From: Saprospiraceae bacterium
GTDB taxonomy: Bacteria > Bacteroidota > Bacteroidia > Chitinophagales > Saprospiraceae
NCBI GenBank assembly: GCA_027031145.1
Contig: JALVEG010000030.1
Location: 1 to 5,785, forward strand
Direction of reading: 5' to 3'
Length of the DNA: 5,785 nucleotides
Part shown: piece after piece, positions 5,731 to 5,785 of the stretch
How the letters are laid out: each line of letters begins with the position of its first letter
How positions within the stretch are numbered: the stretch's first letter is position 1
Notes under the pieces: generated by a model
The model's database searches: none
What the model was told of the DNA's origin: nothing
What the model saw: only the letters and a program-made list of their open reading frames with translations
Translations under genes and position numbers: made by a program

Positions 5731-5785
5731 TTATTGAAGTGTCTTGCAGCTAATACTTTCAACTAACCGCTTCCTGTTTTTTGCT
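5731..5785 (-). CDS. Possible C-terminal end of an unidentified minus-strand gene entering from the right edge
   Basis: One minus-strand frame stays open from the edge to a TAA at 5733-5731 and reads AKNRKRLVESISCKTLQ. A second frame reads SKKQEAVS and stops with TGA at 5761-5759. Base composition is richer in G and C here than in the adjacent spacer, which fits coding sequence. I cannot tell which frame is real, or name the family. The separate promoter of the DUF3276 gene argues that this would be a different transcription unit, although read-through cannot be excluded. Confidence 0.2.
   Translation of the reverse strand, partial: AKNRKRLVESISCKTLQ

Noticed and set aside
5731..5760. Imperfect inverted repeat GAAGTGT/ATACTTTC near the right edge as a terminator.
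   Set aside because: Several mismatches, and no T-run in the right position.

Overview
The window is AT-rich chromosomal DNA that looks like Bacteroidota (Bacteroidetes). Four things point there. Several genes have a nearby TAnnTTTG hexamer-type promoter core (TATTTTTGCA three times, TACTTTTG once). Shine-Dalgarno sequences are missing in front of almost every gene. The signal-peptide junction is A|Q. Two small conserved families typical of that phylum are present: a DUF2795 protein ending in EDEY and a PUR-like DUF3276 protein. I cannot place it to genus.

Layout, left to right. The left edge (1-1276, minus strand) is a secreted M16 zinc peptidase whose C-terminal end lies outside the window. 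Behind it, on the same strand, is a MacB/FtsX-type ABC transporter permease (1383-2636). A 183-base divergent spacer separates this pair from a plus-strand series: queA (2820-3884, queuosine tRNA modification), a hairpin that probably ends the queA transcript, the 73-residue DUF2795 protein (4035-4256), a clear intrinsic terminator, and cmk (4336-5034, CMP/dCMP kinase). Convergent to cmk is the minus-strand DUF3276/PUR-like gene (5177-5578) with its own promoter. The right end (5579-5785) is mostly AT-rich spacer and may hold the last codons of another minus-strand gene.

The genes are ordinary housekeeping or envelope functions and do not form an evident pathway together; terminators and individual promoter cores suggest mostly single-gene transcription. 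I see no tRNA or rRNA, CRISPR array, insertion sequence or phage gene, and nothing that amounts to a new multi-gene system. The most interesting structure is in the transcription signals. The DUF2795 terminator U-tract doubles as the cmk promoter core, which leaves cmk nearly or fully leaderless. A perfect 11-bp hairpin inside the last codons of cmk is an excellent terminator for the opposing PUR-like gene. The PUR-like gene alone carries a GGAGG, placed so that its start codon (GTG or ATG) is uncertain.
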